From Branchipolynoe longqiensis (taxonomy: Eukaryota; Annelida; Polychaeta; Phyllodocida; Polynoidae): a DNA stretch of 64,000 nt. The stretch spans positions 34,852,590 to 34,916,589 of the forward strand of contig CM059199.1 of NCBI GenBank assembly GCA_030323885.1. The letters are read 5' to 3'. Positions 1 to 10,870 of this stretch are shown piece by piece; within the stretch, counting starts at the first letter, position 1; each line of letters opens with the position of its first letter. Both the position numbers and the translations under genes were made by a program. The notes under the pieces are model-generated. The model was given only the letters and a program-made list of their open reading frames with translations. It did not search any database and was not told where the DNA came from.

Positions 1-310
1 CATACCACCCCCACACACACACCACAGACAACAGCTAACCTTCCTTCACCCATACCCATACCACCCCCCACACACAACAGCTAACCTTCCTTCACCCATA
101 CCCATACCACCCCATACAACAGATAACCTTCCTTCATCCATACCCATACCACCCCATACACACCAACAGGCAACAGCTAACCCTTCTTCACCCATACCCA
201 TACCACCCAATACACACAACAGACAACAGCTAACCCTCCTTCACCCATACCCATACCACCCCATACACAACAACAGCTACCCCTCCTTCACCCATACCCA
301 TACCATTCTT
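1..310. repeat. Minisatellite, 44-53 bp unit
   Basis: Six or more imperfect tandem copies of a unit containing CACCCATACCCATACCACCC followed by ACACAACAGCTAACC and TTCCTTCA. The core recurs near 48, 92, 137, 190, 242 and 289. The array starts at or before the window edge, so its full size is unknown. Confidence 0.85.
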
Positions 311-1309
311 AATCCACCCCCCCCCCCCCCACACACACACCAACACGACATAATTGCTGATCTTCCTTAACCCCCTAGCACCACTCCTCCCACACTCCTC
401 CCACACGTCACAACTGCCCCACTTACCCCCCTCCCCTACCCACTCCCTCTCCACACACGCACACACTACCAGACAGAATAGCTAAACTCCCTTACCCTGT
501 TCTCTATATACCCCGACATACACCCACACACTCAGCACCCTCTGATGGTGAGGCCGTGAGTAGGGAGCCAACCCGCAGCTTGGAGCGGATAATCTAATAA
601 AGGTAATGTACTGGAGGAACAGGCCCTAATCCGGCCGGCCGCTCGGATTAGCGCGGTCACCCCCCCCCTCCCCCCACACACACACACACAACCTACCCCC
701 CTCCCGCCCACACACACTTTATCCTCACCCTAACTCCTTCCCAGCCAGTGATGGGCAACGGTGTGCTGAAGGCGAGCTGATGCCGCGGACTTCCGATTTA
801 ATTGTGCAAATGAACGGCGCCCCAGTTAGAGCCAAGGCCCCTTTTGGGCGGGGGGACGGGAGGGAGAATGATGAAGCGAGGACACACGGCTAAATTTGCG
901 CTGTCCTCTGGGGCTGGACAATGAACACCTGTACCTTGTTGACGTGTCCAACCTATCCAAGCTATCCACATAGACACACATATATCACGATGTGTTATTG
1001 ATACTGCATCGACACTGCAGTCCTACATCACCACGTCCGGGTTCAACCGGCGCTGATCAAAGCCAAGACGGCGTCAGTTATTGACAGGCGCGAAAACGAG
1101 GCCTTTGTCTTCACCTCGCTGGTTCCTCTATATTATATAGCGACAATGCAGCAGTGCTTGCCGGGTCGGGTCACCAGCTGCAACTTTAGTTCCCAATCTC
1201 TCCGCGGGGGTTGGCGATCGGCATAGGCTAGGGAATTAGCGTCACTACTCAACGTCCAACTTGGGTGAAGTAAGAGCCGCCCGCGGATTCGATCCTGGAT
1301 CCGAGTGCG
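311..1309. other. No gene seen; C/A-rich low complexity then mixed sequence
   Basis: Contains a C run and CA tract at about 318-345, a second C/CA tract at about 660-690, and otherwise unremarkable mixed sequence. No open frame with coding character. It could include the promoter or 5' leader of the gene that starts at 1802, but no specific element is recognisable. Confidence 0.5.
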
Positions 1310-1646
1310 GTTGGCAGATTGGCTGTTGGAGTTTTACGTCCTGGCAACATCTAAAGTCAAATCAGGATGGCTACCCGCTTGTGACAGTGTGTACTCATGG
1401 CGATTTTATAATGGTGTCCCACTGGGAAATCAGACCGCCAGCACCATGACCCAATGTCCCACTCAGTCACCTTATCATGGCACTGAGCTAATCAGTCCTT
1501 GCCCTATCCTATCAATGCTGAGCACCAAGCTAGGAAGCGACAAGGATCAATTTTGTAAGTCATTGGTTTGACTAAACTGGGAATTGAACTCCCGATCTCC
1601 CGCACAGGAGGCCTGAGCTCTACCGATTCGGCAAGCGCATCCGGTT
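1310..1646 (-). mobile_element. SINE-A copy, near full length
   Basis: On the + strand the tail word GTTGGAGTTTTACGTCCTGG comes first and the tRNA-like head comes last, so the element lies on the - strand. The head carries a box B-like GAATTGAACTCCC (reverse complement GGGAGTTCAATTC) and ends in the CGCATCCGGT word. It is the 'acgcggtagcc' head subtype, shared with the copy at 63418-63757. It sits just upstream of the exon at 1802. Confidence 0.8.
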
Positions 1647-1679
1647 CGAGGTCGGCAAAAGGGAGAAGGGGGGAAGTTG

Positions 1680-1735
1680 TGAAGTTGGAAGGGGGGAGGA
1701 GGAGGAGGAGGAGGAGGAGGGGGAGGAGGGGGGCT
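1680..1735. repeat. (GGA)n purine tract
   Basis: GGAGGAGGAGG-type run followed by GGGGGG, about 70 bp upstream of the predicted start codon at 1802 and possibly in the 5' leader. Confidence 0.8.
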
Positions 1736-1801
1736 ATAACTAAGAGGACCCCCTTCAGAGATGAGTGACCTCATGCCCACCTGCCCCACCGCCAAGCCGC
1801 C

Positions 1802-2576
1802 ATGCTGCTGCCTCCGCCCACCCACACCCCGCCCCACACGCCCACCTCGGCGCCAGCGGCGCTCTTCACAGTGGTCCCAATGACGTCATCGACGCACGAT
1901 GACCGCATCGAGGTGCTCTCAGTGGCCGGTGTCGCTGTCTCGCAGCCATCGGGACTCCGGCGCAGTGGCACTGCAACCGGAAACGGAAGCAGCCGCCGCA
2001 AAGGGTCGCGCGCGCACCGGACTTCCAGCGCCAGGCTCAGCCTAGGCACCATTTCCGGTACCGTCGACGGCGCCGGCGTCTGCTTGATGGAGACCGGCGC
2101 GATGACAGGCACGGCGGTGGGGGGTGCATCGTCATCTCCTGACGAGGAGCTCTACATGACATTACCCAGGAGGCACAGCGAGCGCGACCGGAATCGGGAG
2201 CGACGAGTCTCGGATCGCAGCGAGCGGAGCGGAAGTCGCCGCTCCAGCAGCGCCGGTAGCCGGCGCCATCATAGCCACAACAGCAGCGTCAACAGCCAGC
2301 ACTCGCACTACCAGGGACGTGGGGACTCCCGCCGGGCGCGCGGCTACACATACTTGGTGCCGTCGCCCGACGACACCTCGGCGCGGGTCGGACTCGGGGA
2401 CTCGCCAGCGCCGCTGCAGGGTACCACCTACCCGAGCCAGCCGGTGAAGGAGCCGAAGACCGAGTCAGAGAAGCGCGTGGCGCGCGTCGTCATGGTGCTG
2501 GCGACACTGATGCTCGGCATGAGCCTGCTGCTGGTGGGCGTCATGCTGTCCATGTCCGACCACATCGACGAGATGG
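1802..2576 (+). CDS. First coding exon, single-pass membrane protein of unknown family (5' part)
   Basis: Open frame of 258 codons plus one base. The start is chosen because ATG at 1802 lies in a good Kozak context (GCCGCCATGC), and GC content and CpG density rise sharply over exactly this stretch. Residues 1-215 are polar and low complexity: Pro/Thr-rich N-terminus, then Ser/Arg/His-rich stretches including repeated RRHSERDRNRERR-like and SRRSSS words. Around residues 220-252 a charged EKRVAR is followed by a hydrophobic segment (VVMVLATLMLGMSLLLVGVML) and then SMSDHIDEM. The exon ends in a strong donor, G|GTGAGT at 2577, in phase 1; the frame stops two codons inside the intron, which supports splicing. 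A basic flank before the TM and an acidic flank after suggest a cytosolic N-terminus. I do not recognise the family and found no downstream exon in the window. Confidence 0.75.
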
Positions 2577-2619
2577 GTGAGTAAGACTAGGAAGCTGTTA
2601 GCCAGCTGCCAGCAATCCT

Positions 2620-2966
2620 GGAGTGTGTGTGTATATATATATATAATAGATTACCTACATAATGAACAAGAGGAAGACATGATAGTGGGTTTGAGTGTAT
2701 TTTCTCTGGCTAGAGGAACAATACGCCCCTTGACTAAAAAGAAAAGAATTCTCGGCGTTAAGTGAGTAGGATAGTGAGCAGGCGAGCGGTGGCGCCACCG
2801 TCGGAGTTGAAGCCTGAGCAGTTGATGAGTAGTCCGAGGCTCAACCACTCGATTACTGGTAGGTGGGTGTTAGGGTAGTATAGAATTCCAGGTTATTATA
2901 CTCGTATAATTCTCATGCAGCATATATAAATACATGTTGTATATGATGACAGTCTTTGACCACCAG

Positions 2967-3032
<66 letters not shown>
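2620..3032. repeat. (TA)n microsatellites within intron 1
   Basis: TATATA runs at about 2632-2646 and 2972-3032 in otherwise unremarkable intronic sequence of the + strand gene. No other gene signal. Confidence 0.8.
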
Positions 3033-3036
<4 letters not shown>

Positions 3037-3225
3037 CAAAGCAAGTGATCCATACAACTTCTGAGGAATGAGTACCAAGAACTGCCGGTGGCGGCGCCAC
3101 CGTAGGCAAATGAGTGCCGCAGTGAATAGATCTGGGTCTGTTAGTGGACAATAATGGATCATAATAATAATAAGAAATAATAAGAAATACCTCATACCGA
3201 TGATTTTATACACGTATATAAATAT
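3037..3225 (+). repeat. Left arm of a 2-kb inverted repeat pair
   Basis: This about 185-bp sequence, from CAAGTGATCCATACAACTTC through CATACCGATGATTTTATACACG, recurs in reverse complement at 4905-5092 with only scattered differences. The two arms bracket AT-rich DNA. It could be a long-TIR transposon or a pair of opposed repeat copies. Confidence 0.85.
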
Positions 3226-3323
3226 ACTAACTATATATATATATAAGAAAATAGTAGTCTCTCTAACGGGCAGTATATATTTATATCAGAAAATAGTAGT
3301 TGATTTAGCCGGCAGCATATTTA

Positions 3324-3508
3324 TATACAGGAAAAACCTCTCTATACCAACCCCTCCAAAGATCGACCACTACCCTATATCGATCGCTTTATTTTGGTCC
3401 CAACAATAGCATTGTAAGGATATTATAACTATCTGAGCCGACCACCTCCCTAAATGGACCACTTAAAGTCGGTCCCACGGTCGGTCGATTTGGAGAGGTT
3501 TTACTGTC
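3324..3508. mobile_element. pogo/Tigger-like MITE
   Basis: Ends are inverted: left CAGGAAAAACCTCTCTA and right GAGAGGTTTTACTG. The interior has GATCGACCACT/CGATCGCTT words shared with copies at 37108-37282 and 57561-57741. CAGT..AACC termini are typical of pogo-group Tc1/mariner elements. Too short for a transposase. Confidence 0.75.
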
Positions 3509-4153
3509 CACTGATATATATACATAAATATATATATATATGTGATGTATAACGTATTATGCAAGTATAAAGATTCGCAAGGTAATATTACTTATTATTA
3601 TTATTATTGTTATCCTCCGTAAGATACAATACTGTACCGGTGGCGCATCTCGCCCACCTTGCCTCCCCCGGATGTTGATCAGTGTCAGTCGCACCGGAGG
3701 ATTTACACACATATGGTCGTGCAATTGACCATATCAATGTATATATGTATATATATATATATATATAATATATAGCCAAACAAAAACACACAATTCTTTC
3801 TCAGGCATGCTTTGTTAATTTAGAATCCTCCCCCCCAACCTATGTTTTGTCCTTGTTTGACCTTAATTTAATTAAGGAGTATAATAATATTATACGTATA
3901 TAAAGTGCTGGAGTAAACCCGTAATAATAAACTATATTCTCCGAGAGCTTATATATATTTTGTAATATCTAATAATGTCCAATCACTGCCGCCGCCTGGG
4001 CACCATATTTCCCCAGTGTTGACCCTGATTTTGAACTGCTAGCCAAGATGAGCAATAAAGATTGTCCATCTCTCCTTTGTGTGTATGTAGGAAAATTTAT
4101 ATATCTATATCTATATTTCATATATAATTTCTTTTTCTATTTCGTCATATGTA

Positions 4154-4193
<40 letters not shown>

Positions 4194-4738
4194 AACGCGA
4201 TCGAAATGTTCATTATTCCATTCACTTAAACCCCGAAGAGAACAGTTACACAGAAAATATTTGGCAGATTGTCTGCCGTATATATAATATATGTTGTACC
4301 ACAGTCACTACCTGTACTTCTGTACCTGCTCCTACCTTTAGTTTCCTACCATCAGTACGCCGCTCTGTTCAAGTACAATGCTTTTTCTATATCTATTTCC
4401 TTCCCCGGCAATGGTCAGGTTATATCTTCGATTATGTTACTGTAATATGGCATGTGAAGCTTTGATAATAACTGGATGCAGTGAGTGGACCTCCGCCTTG
4501 CTGTCAACTCAGATTACGGTGGTATTGTTTCAATTTCAGCGGGTGACTCAATGATTGCCTAGGCAAAGGGGGAGTTTTCTTATGTCTGGAATCAGCATAA
4601 TCTGATATGTCAATCGATTCGGCATCGCTTCAACATTACATACATATTCACGCCATCTCTTATTTCAAATATATGTATGTATATATATATACATATATAA
4701 TATGCATACACACAAACAAATAAATTCTACATATATAG

Positions 4739-4769
<31 letters not shown>

Positions 4770-4904
4770 GTAAAACATATATAACCTTATGTGTATATTC
4801 ACAATACAGCATAAATGGGCATATATATAATAAAGCACACATATGCCCATGTATGTATATATTAAAGGATATACATACATACATATATATATAGTTAGTA
4901 TATG
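3509..4904. other. AT-rich DNA without a gene
   Basis: Interspersed (TA)n runs near 3740-3770, 4150-4180, 4680-4700 and 4740-4765, an (ATT)n tract at about 3590-3610, and unique-looking filler. No splice-bounded coding frame seen. Confidence 0.6.
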
Positions 4905-5092
4905 TATATACGTGTATAAAATCATCGGTATGAGGTATTTCTTATTATTTCCTATTATTGTTATGATCCGTTATTGTCCACTGACAGACCCAGATCTATT
5001 CACTGCGGCACTCATTTGCCTTCGGTGGCGCCGCCACCGGCAGTTCTTGGTACTCATTCCTCAGAAGTTGTATGGATCACTTGCTGTGAAAA
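4905..5092 (-). repeat. Right arm of a 2-kb inverted repeat pair
   Basis: Reverse complement of 3037-3225. It runs from CGTGTATAAAATCATCGGTA to GGATCACTTGCTGTG and includes the GGTGGCGCCGCCACCGG palindromic word. Confidence 0.85.
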
Positions 5093-5652
5093 GTAACACA
5101 TATAAAACGGTTCTCTTCGGCAAGCTTACATATATTCAAATCCTTTGATTCTAATAACCCCGGAAAGATGTATATAATTACTGTTCAGGTAATTCTAATA
5201 CGCCTTGTACTTGTGAATTTAAAAGTTGATATTTATTATATTATACTATAGTAAAACATATCTATATAGGCCTATGGTATATAGTGAACATCACAATTCT
5301 GTAAGCCTACAGCTACCAGTACAAGTCCCAAGTGTTTTTGAATGTTTTTTTTTAATAACCCAGATCACTGAAATGGACATATAACTAAACTATGCAATCA
5401 TAAAATACTTAAAAGCATATGTTGGCTGTGGTTATATTGGTTATTAAAAAAAAAAAAAAAAAAAGTTTTTGAATTTAAGCCACCATTGTTTCCACCACAA
5501 GCACATTCGTTTATACTATAAATTATAGAGGTTGTGGGGATTGCGCATGCGTTAAAAAAAGTGGTTTGGATGATCCGAGGTGTTTACTCGATTACAGCCT
5601 ATGGGAGTGACTTGAAATACAGTGACAGAACCAGGGCTTCATTAAAGTTGCG
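5093..5652. other. No gene seen
   Basis: AT-rich sequence with an A18-type run at about 5446-5464 and no recognisable element. Confidence 0.5.
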
Positions 5653-6058
5653 TAGTTCGATAGTTTTGATCCCGCCGTCCTGATGACCTTAGATTTTGCT
5701 AGGAGGTAGAAACAACAACAAACAAACAATCTATCATTATTATGAGATAGCTGTATTCAATTGATTGATATTGTCTACCTTACTCTATCTTAAAGTAATT
5801 TTGCTTTAAAATGGCTAACTTATGAGATATTTTAAGTGTAAACATGTAATTCGAGTTTTGGCAAGCACACCAAAACTCTGATACCACAGGCTTCTCCAGT
5901 AACAGGTTATATTAAATTGCCTTAGTATTCCCTTTTATGAGGCAACAAATGCTTAATAAGTGCATCAGTATCTAAGTTAGATATATGTAGAATCAAATCT
6001 AGATAATTGTTTTGCTTTTGAAAATGTGATGCTTTATCAGACTATGCAGCTTTAAGGA
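5653..6058. mobile_element. TTAA-target MITE (family B) carrying a SINE-A tail fragment
   Basis: Left end TTAA-AGTTGCGTAGTTCGATAG and right end ATCAGACTATGCAGCTTTAA are inverted copies of the family-B terminus (consensus GCATAGTCCGATGG). A piece of SINE-A (GTCCTGATGACCTTAGATTT and the ACAACAACAAACAAAC tail) is embedded at about 5678-5730. TTAA at both ends fits a piggyBac- or Kolobok-type target. Confidence 0.75.
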
Positions 6059-6363
6059 AATCGGGCTTGGTGTTCACAGTCCTAATGAGTTCTTTTTAAT
6101 GGCGTTGCCGTTGAAACCTTTCAGGCTGGGGGGTTGATTACAAGGTTATACTGTGTATTTTATGACGATCAAATTCATTGTTGTTGTTGTTCTTTTTTGT
6201 CTGTCTGTGCGTGTGCTATTTTATGTGTATCATCCTTTGATGTTCTTGCATATTGCATGTCCTTATATGATGAGGACATTTCCGGTTTATTTGAGTCTGC
6301 ATCAACCGTCGCAGGTACAGGTGTCGTAAAGGGGGACGGATGTCGGCAGTGCATTTCTCTGCA

Positions 6364-7195
6364 AAATGGTGGTTGTTGGAGTTTTACGTCTTGGCCGTAT
6401 CTAATGCTAGATACACACCTACCGTATACGATCGTTTTTCCGCACCCACCTACCGTATACGATCTAAAACTGCCCAAAAATCGTGAGGTGTGCACTCCCC
6501 TAGCACACCTACCGATTGCGATTCACGACTAAAAACTAATTTTTAGGGCTAAAACGGTAGGTGTGTACTATCATTACGATTGCGATTCGCGATTCGAAAA
6601 ATGAATCGGCCCGTTTTCAGTTTTAAGCGGGTCGGGAGTTTTAGTGCGCGAATCCTATACGGTAGATGTGTACTTGGCATAAGGTCACATCAGCAATGAC
6701 TTATACAATTGATACTTGTCGCTTCCTAGATGTTGCCAGGACGTAAAATTCCAACAAGCAACCAATTTAAGGTCGTATTAGGACGGGTACAGACTTGTGA
6801 CAGTGCGCACTCATAGTGACTTTATAGTACTGTCCCACTGCGAGACCAGGCTACCAGCACTATGACCCAACTCAGTTACATTATGCTGACGCTGAGCCAA
6901 CCAGTCCTTGCCCTATTCTAATAATTCTGAGTGCCTGTCTAGGAACCAACAAGTATCAATTTTTAAGTCATTGGTTTGACCAGAAGGTGGTTAAGTCATT
7001 GGTTTGACTACCAGTATTCAAACCCATAGGTTGCCCTATCCTAATAATGCCGAGTGCCTGGCTAGGAAGCAACAAGTATACATTTTAAGTCATTGGTTTG
7101 ACTCGACCAGGGTTCGAACTCATGGGTTTGAATCCACCGATCTTCCAAAACAGGAAACAACACTCAACTCATTAGGCCATTGCATCTGGTCTCAT
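6364..7195 (-). mobile_element. SINE-A composite, rearranged and interrupted
   Basis: A SINE-A tail begins at about 6370 (GGTTGTTGGAGTTTTACGTC), is split by a 275-bp TIR element at 6405-6679, and resumes at 6680. It then holds a small + oriented piece (CAATGACTTATACAATTGAT to ACGTAAAATTCCAACAAGC, about 6694-6764) before continuing on the - strand to the tRNA-like head. The word AAGTCATTGGTTTGAC occurs three times (about 6963, 6991, 7087), showing local duplication. Confidence 0.75.
6405..6679. mobile_element. Harbinger-like MITE, TAA target duplication
   Basis: TIRs: left TGCTAGATACACACCTACCG and right (reverse complement) TGCCAAGTACACATCTACCG. Flanks are TAA at 6402-6404 and TAA at 6680-6682; removing the element and one TAA restores the SINE word ATCTAAGGTCA. 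The interior iterates CCTACCG, GCGATTCGCGA and GGTAGGTGTG words. A 3-bp TWA target is characteristic of PIF/Harbinger; the superfamily call is inference. Confidence 0.8.
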
Positions 7196-8361
7196 ACAGT
7201 CGATGACTGAGGGACGAGGAAGGGCTGAGGAACAGATGGAATCTCCCGTCCTTATTCACACTATTCATGCGTGACCTAATTCGGCAACAGAACTAGTCTG
7301 AGTAAGCGTTGGTATTGGAAATGGCCATAAGACACTAATGTGTGCTGATGTGTATGAACTACTACATAAATTAAAGGAGTAAAATTTGAAGATATTAACT
7401 TTTGAAACAATCATAATCATTTTTGCTTACCTTTTTTCTATTTATTGGTCAATTTTCATGACGATTGAGTGATGATCAGATGCATTTCAGTAGGCAATGT
7501 CAACAAAGTCACTCACCTTGGCTGCCAATCTTTCCTTAAATTCAAAATTGCCTAACTTTCTTAATACAGATATATTAAAAAAATATATTTTAGCCCTTTT
7601 AAAGCTTTTATTAATTTGTAATTACTAAGACTAGTTGTTTAACTGTGTTACACAGATAACTACGCTGACAGTGCTGCATTACTTGATACCACCATGACAT
7701 GCAGACTTGGAGTTGACAGTCACTTTGTAGTTAAAGAATGGGAAAAGCACCATGCAAGGGTCACCCAATCTTCTTAAAAATTAGCCAATAGATAGGAAAC
7801 AGGTATGCAAAAATGAATATCATAGTTTAAAAAATGAATACCCTCAAATTTGAGTGATTTCGGGAGGTATTGGTCGACGAAAAAGTATTCACATTACTTT
7901 TCATACAGCGGTGCCTCGCAGATGTATACGTGGCCTCGGTCTGGTTTCAACATGGCCACGGCGTGAATTATACTCGTATAATGGCTTATACAGCATATAT
8001 ATATTATACACCATTTTGTAAAGATCTAATTATGGATAAAGCTATACGACTTACAGGGATCTAAGTATAGGCGTCAGTCTATACATGATCCTGGTTGTAG
8101 AGATGGTTGCATGTATGGTGTCAGCCACACACTATGCGATATTCTCTCGGGAGGAGTTAAGCTCGCCTCATACTACACATTTTTGAGTAGACATGAATGA
8201 TTCGCGATCTATGTTTTGGCCAATCCAAGGCTTACTCACCTTACTTCAGCTCCTCTCCATCCTGCCCCGCCTTCTCCATTAATGACTACATCAATCAAGG
8301 TTCTGACCCCAATCATAATAGTATCAACCTCGTGAACCAACAATTAATTTTGTCGGCTCTC
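7196..8361. other. No gene seen
   Basis: Unremarkable AT-rich sequence. No splice-bounded open frame, no repeat recognised from elsewhere in the window. Confidence 0.5.
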
Positions 8362-8645
8362 AGATGGATGGTCTGGCGTATTGGAGCTTTAAGTCCTATT
8401 AACATCTAAGGTCGTCATATTTCGGTGACAATGATCTTCAACAGTAACTTTATAGTTTTGACCCAATGGGATATCATGTCACTGCCACCATGACACAATA
8501 TTCCACTGTGTTATATTATGATGGCATTAAAATAGGCCAACCAGACCTTGTCCTATCCTTGTAATGCCAGACAGTTAATGAGTTATTGCATCAATAAGTA
8601 TAAACTTTGAAAGCTCTTGATTTGACTCGGCAGGGATTGGTTCCA
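8362..8645 (-). mobile_element. Diverged SINE-A copy
   Basis: Retains words GTCCTATTAACATCTAAGGT, CCACCATGACACAATATTCC, CCTTGTCCTATCC and TTTGACTCGGCAGGGATT in SINE-A order on the - strand. More diverged than the other copies, hence probably older. Confidence 0.7.
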
Positions 8646-8925
8646 TGACCACCCAATCTGATTGGCAGTGATGGCTCTTAGAAAAGGAGTTCCACGACAA
8701 ATTCTTGCACACTGTAAGTCGGCCTTTAGTCAGTTGTGTGAAGGTTGTGAGTATTGTAGTCCATACATAAGTCCCATTAAGACAGAGTACAGTGGCTGTC
8801 TCAGCTACTCGGACCCCAGCCGTATCAGAAGGACCGGTAGGTGGCAGCACACTAGACTGGGGCATCACCATAGTGGATTAAGCCTTCCAAAGTAGCAGCC
8901 ACCACCCGACCCCCACAGGGAGGTT
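8646..8925. other. Unassigned sequence
   Basis: Short open frames exist on both strands, but none has splice borders or family resemblance. Confidence 0.4.
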
Positions 8926-8935
8926 CTATGTTACA

Positions 8936-9332
8936 CAGCTGCACATTGGTAGGTCACTATATATTTCTAGCTGCTCGAATAAATCTCCGAAACGACCCTG
9001 ATGACTCAAGGGAGTTGTTGCAGTGGATTGCTCTTCTTTCTTTCATGAGGCATTAAACCAGTTTATCGTATGAGTAACTCAGCTACTGACCTCAACCGAT
9101 AAACCGCTTCGATTCATAGAAAGTTATATGTCATGCAGCTGCGCATTGGTACTGGTAGGTCACTATATTCTTTTACCTGCTGATAATAAAATCACCAAAC
9201 GACCTTGAGGGCTGAAGCGAGTCATTGCAGTGCATTGCTCTTGTTTCTTTTGGGGAGGATTAAACCAGTTCATCATATGACTAACTCAGCCACTGACCTC
9301 AGCCGATAAATTGCTTCAATTCACAGCAGGCG
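8936..9332 (+). repeat. About 200-bp direct tandem duplication
   Basis: CAGCTGCACATTGGTAGGTC at 8936 recurs as CAGCTGCGCATTGGTACTGG at 9136. Both halves continue through GACC(C/T)TGA, GTTGTTGCAGTG/GTCATTGCAGTG, GATTAAACCAGTT-like words and CTGACCTCA(A/G)CCGATAAA. The halves are clearly diverged. Confidence 0.8.
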
Positions 9333-9698
9333 ATAATGGGGCATTCACACACACACAACACACAACCACACAGGCTCAGCTACCCGAGTCGGCCTAGTTT
9401 ACTGGCACTCAATATGGCTGTGATACTAATTAATGGGACACTTTGTGGCCAACGAAGGGTCGGCATGTACTGGACACACCTCCAGGCCGGTAAAGCCAGG
9501 TGGAGGAGAAGGGGGATGTCACGTGGCTATGGCCATCAGGTCACGTGAATGCCCGACGTAGGACGGCTGGTAACGCCATCTCGGGTATGGGGCGGCGAAC
9601 GAAGATGCGGCCGGGGCGGTGGGTGGTTGGGGGGTTGGGGTTCACTGCCTGAATCTCCAAGGAGGGATGCAAGTCAGGTCTCACAATTGTTTATTTTA
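9333..9698. other. No gene seen; G-rich tract
   Basis: A CA tract near 9343-9360 and a GGTGGGTGGTTGGGGGGTTG run at about 9618-9640 that could form a G-quadruplex. No coding evidence. Confidence 0.5.
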
Positions 9699-9959
9699 TA
9701 CCCCACTCACACTACTGACTACTTGCGACCACAACAAAAAATGGGGTGGTCGCAAAGTGGTCTTCCTTGGTTGTTGACCTCATTGCGATCATTTTGGTCG
9801 CAAGGAGGTTGCAGCTACTGCACTAAAAACCTCCTTGCTACCAAAACGGTTGTCCATAGGTTGGCAACCATTGATTTGGTCGCAAGAAAGTCACAAGGAG
9901 GTGGGTTGTTCGCTCCAAAGTGGTCACAAGCAGTCGCAAGCTGTAGTGTGACTGGAGCT
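9699..9959. mobile_element. Harbinger-like MITE with iterated GGTCGCAAG words
   Basis: Flanked by TTA at 9696-9698 and TTA at 9960-9962. Left TIR TACCCCACTCACACTAC, right (reverse complement) AGCTCCAGTCACACTAC; both continue into CTTGCGAC. The interior repeats GGTCGCAA(G), CACAAG and their complements about a dozen times. Related to the truncated element at 45895-46143. Confidence 0.75.
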
Positions 9960-10225
9960 TTAGTTCATTTGTTGGGACTTTTCATGTTAGCACCTTCTGA
10001 GGTTATATCACGGTGGGTACCGACTTGCCCCGACTGGGAAATCGAGGTGCCAGTATCATGACTCATCCAGTCATATTATCCTCAGACTACACAAGCCAGT
10101 CCTAGCCCTATCCTATGAATGCCAAACACCAGGTGAGGTAGCGAAAAGTATAAATTTCATATATCTTAGGCTTGACTCAGTTGTGGTTCAAACCCACAAC
10201 CTCCCACATGAGAAACCAACCATCC
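9960..10225 (-). mobile_element. SINE-A copy
   Basis: Words GTTGGGACTTTTCATGTTAG, GGTGGGTACCGACTTG, CAGTCCTAGCCCTATCCT and the box B-region CAAACCCACAACCTCCCACA in SINE-A order on the - strand. Confidence 0.7.
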
Positions 10226-10299
10226 ACAGTTTTTCACCATTTCAATTTTACTTTATTTGTAGTCGGTGGTAAGTGATGTATTCCTCTTCCAAATGTTTG

Positions 10300-10870
10300 T
10301 TGGGGCGTTTACGTCCTAGCAAACATTTCAGATCACATCAGGACGGGAACTGATTTGATTCGTGATGGTGCACACTCATGATGCCTTTGAGGTGCACCAT
10401 AGACCCTATAATACTAAGACGGCTCACTCCCTATCTCTCCCATGGTAATGTAAATTCCGCAGTGCCACCTTGTGGTGGGTTTGATCAGCCCAGCTGCTGG
10501 TTGGTGTTTCACATGTAAACACATACAATTATATTGTACATGAGATAGGTAAGTATGAATACACATCAATATGAAATTGCTATGAACAAATACACATCAT
10601 CATCAGCATCACCATCATCACACATCTTTCACATTCATATACATTTATACATATAATATAGCACCTCTTTAACCAAGAGAACAGCCAGCGCACCAAGTGG
10701 TGGGTTTGATCATTTTGATTACACAGTACAGGCTGAGTGAGCCGTCTTAGTATTATAGGGTCTTTGAGTGCACCCAACTGGGAGACTGAGCCAACGGCAC
10801 TCATTTCACTTGGCTGGGTTTCGAACCCACGATCTCACATATGGGAAGGCAGCCAGCATTCTTAGGCCCT
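10300..10870 (-). mobile_element. SINE-A copy split by another TIR element
   Basis: SINE-A tail to middle at 10300-10398 and middle to head at 10764-10870 (CAACTGGGAGACTGAGCC, box B region GTTTCGAACCCACG). The 10399-10763 insertion interrupts the word that in other copies reads TTTATAGTGCTGCCC. Confidence 0.75.
10399..10763. mobile_element. TIR element family D, about 12-bp target duplication
   Basis: Perfect TIR of about 28 bp starting GACCCTATAATACTAAGACG and ending CGTCTTAGTATTATAGGGTC. Subterminal GTGGTGGGTTTGATCA words occur near both ends. Flanks TTTGAGGTGCACC (10386-10398) and TTTGAGTGCACC (about 10763-10774) look like a target duplication differing by one base. A second copy lies at 23047-23411. 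Confidence 0.8.

Noticed and set aside
1..310. Regular short spaced repeats resembling a CRISPR-like array
   Set aside because: Units are contiguous with no unique spacers, and the DNA is plainly eukaryotic; it is a minisatellite.
3588..5148. Open frames of IYIYIY and tyrosine/isoleucine-rich peptides
   Set aside because: They derive from (TA)n microsatellites.
8575..8895. Overlapping frames with several cysteines around 8.7 kb
   Set aside because: Present on both strands, partly overlapping a SINE-A copy; no conserved pattern.
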